64,000 nt of DNA. It comes from Amoebophrya sp. A120. Lineage: Eukaryota; Sar; Dinophyceae; Syndiniales; Amoebophryaceae. Both the position numbers and the translations under genes were made by a program. The stretch lies in NCBI GenBank assembly GCA_905178155.1, contig CAJINV010000011.1, forward strand, positions 2,947,144 through 3,011,143. The letters run 5' to 3'. The notes beneath the pieces are model-generated. The model was not told where the DNA came from, made no database searches, and worked only from the letters and a program-made list of their open reading frames with translations. This document shows, piece after piece, positions 63,591 through 64,000 of this stretch (its first letter is position 1; each line of letters begins with the position of its first letter).

Positions 63591-64000
63591 CTAGTCGCAA
63601 AAGCAGCACTTCTTCGGGGCTCCCCAGCTGGCGTCGACGGTCCAGAGGAAGCGGTTGGGCGGTCCGATCTGCTTTTCCGTGACCTCGTAGCCGTGGCGCA
63701 AAAAGTACGCCACCACGTCGCGCTTGCACTTTTCGCGGTTTTGCACAAAGGCCTCGATCTCGTGGTCTTCCAGCTCCAGCTCGCCGCACAGGTTCCGGTA
63801 GCTCTGCAGGTCCGACTCCGGCTGGATCCGCGCGGAGCACTGCCCGCGTTCCTTGGCGTAGCGGATCCGCAGGTTCATCAGATCCACCATGTCCTTAAAG
63901 GCCCGCACGCGTGCCTGGTACGCCCGGCAGGCCTTCTGCGGATCTTCGGTGGTCACGATACCGCTACTCCCGCGGTGCTGCTGGTGCACCACGTTAACCT
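63591..64000 (-). CDS. 3' end of an unrecognised gene (partial)
   Basis: The minus frame is open to the window edge and stops at 63591. It codes for 136 residues: a helical charged segment (ACRAYQARVRAFKDMVDLMN), ELELEDHEIEAFVQNREKC, then VVAYFLRHGYEV, PPNRFLWTV and a terminal KKCCFC. Balanced codon use and mixed polar/hydrophobic patterning argue for a real exon. I do not recognise the family. No introner interrupts it here. Confidence 0.6.
   Translation of the reverse strand, partial: VNVVHQQHRGSSGIVTTEDPQKACRAYQARVRAFKDMVDLMNLRIRYAKERGQCSARIQPESDLQSYRNLCGELELEDHEIEAFVQNREKCKRDVVAYFLRHGYEVTEKQIGPPNRFLWTVDASWGAPKKCCFCD

Overview
This is a eukaryotic nuclear window. The best fit is a syndinian dinoflagellate of the Amoebophrya type. 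Three things point there: every supported gene lies on the minus strand (a unidirectional cluster); the genes are packed with repeated, mobile, mostly non-GT-AG introns of the kind reported from Amoebophrya genomes; and the encoded proteins are eukaryotic, with large Ser/Ala/Gly-rich low-complexity linkers. The species call is inference; gene structures and repeats were read directly from the sequence.

Layout, low to high coordinates. 1-4079: tandem repeats and the 3' ends of two degraded LINE retrotransposons. 4080-29777: one very large minus-strand gene in 28 exons for a cysteine-rich, apple-domain-containing, single-pass membrane protein of about 2,909 residues. Its fourth intron carries an apparently intact 8.8-kb LINE (17174-25984). 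29778-31759: GC-rich DNA and tandem hairpins. 31760-33482: a four-exon dual-specificity phosphatase. 34601-40563: a nine-exon secretory or membrane protein of unknown function. 41651-44479: a seven-exon CoA-acylating aldehyde dehydrogenase of the methylmalonate-semialdehyde type, with a perfect 161-bp palindrome in one intron. 46651-51353: a three-exon protein ending in a WRN/RNase D-like 3'-5' exonuclease domain. 52159-59462: a four-exon, membrane-anchored, giant GH2 beta-galactosidase. 59463-63590: GC-rich DNA with a 119-bp tandem repeat. 63591-64000: the 3' end of another minus-strand gene.

The main biological content is the intron system. I delimited 43 introner-like elements. Nearly all begin TAT and end ATA, carry terminal inverted repeats (TIRs), and are flanked by a 5-bp target-site duplication (perfect in about half, one to two mismatches in most others). 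They fall into about nine multi-copy TIR families (A-I here) plus several singletons. Removing one element plus one duplication copy restores the reading frame at the junctions I translated. In the beta-galactosidase, phosphatase and dehydrogenase this also restores conserved protein motifs. With exon ends set this way the six complete multi-exon CDSs sum to whole codon numbers. In most cases no offset within the duplication gives GT-AG. Seven ordinary GT-AG introns coexist in three of the same genes. Unrelated TIR families share an internal motif close to ATTTGTSATGC. One introner is nested in another, one holds a poly(A) retroposon, and one holds the full LINE.

The genes do not form an obvious pathway. 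They look like a dinoflagellate-style co-directional array, each peppered by the same mobile intron families. In exon coordinates below, adjoining exons each include one copy of the 5-bp duplication; only one copy is kept in the spliced message.
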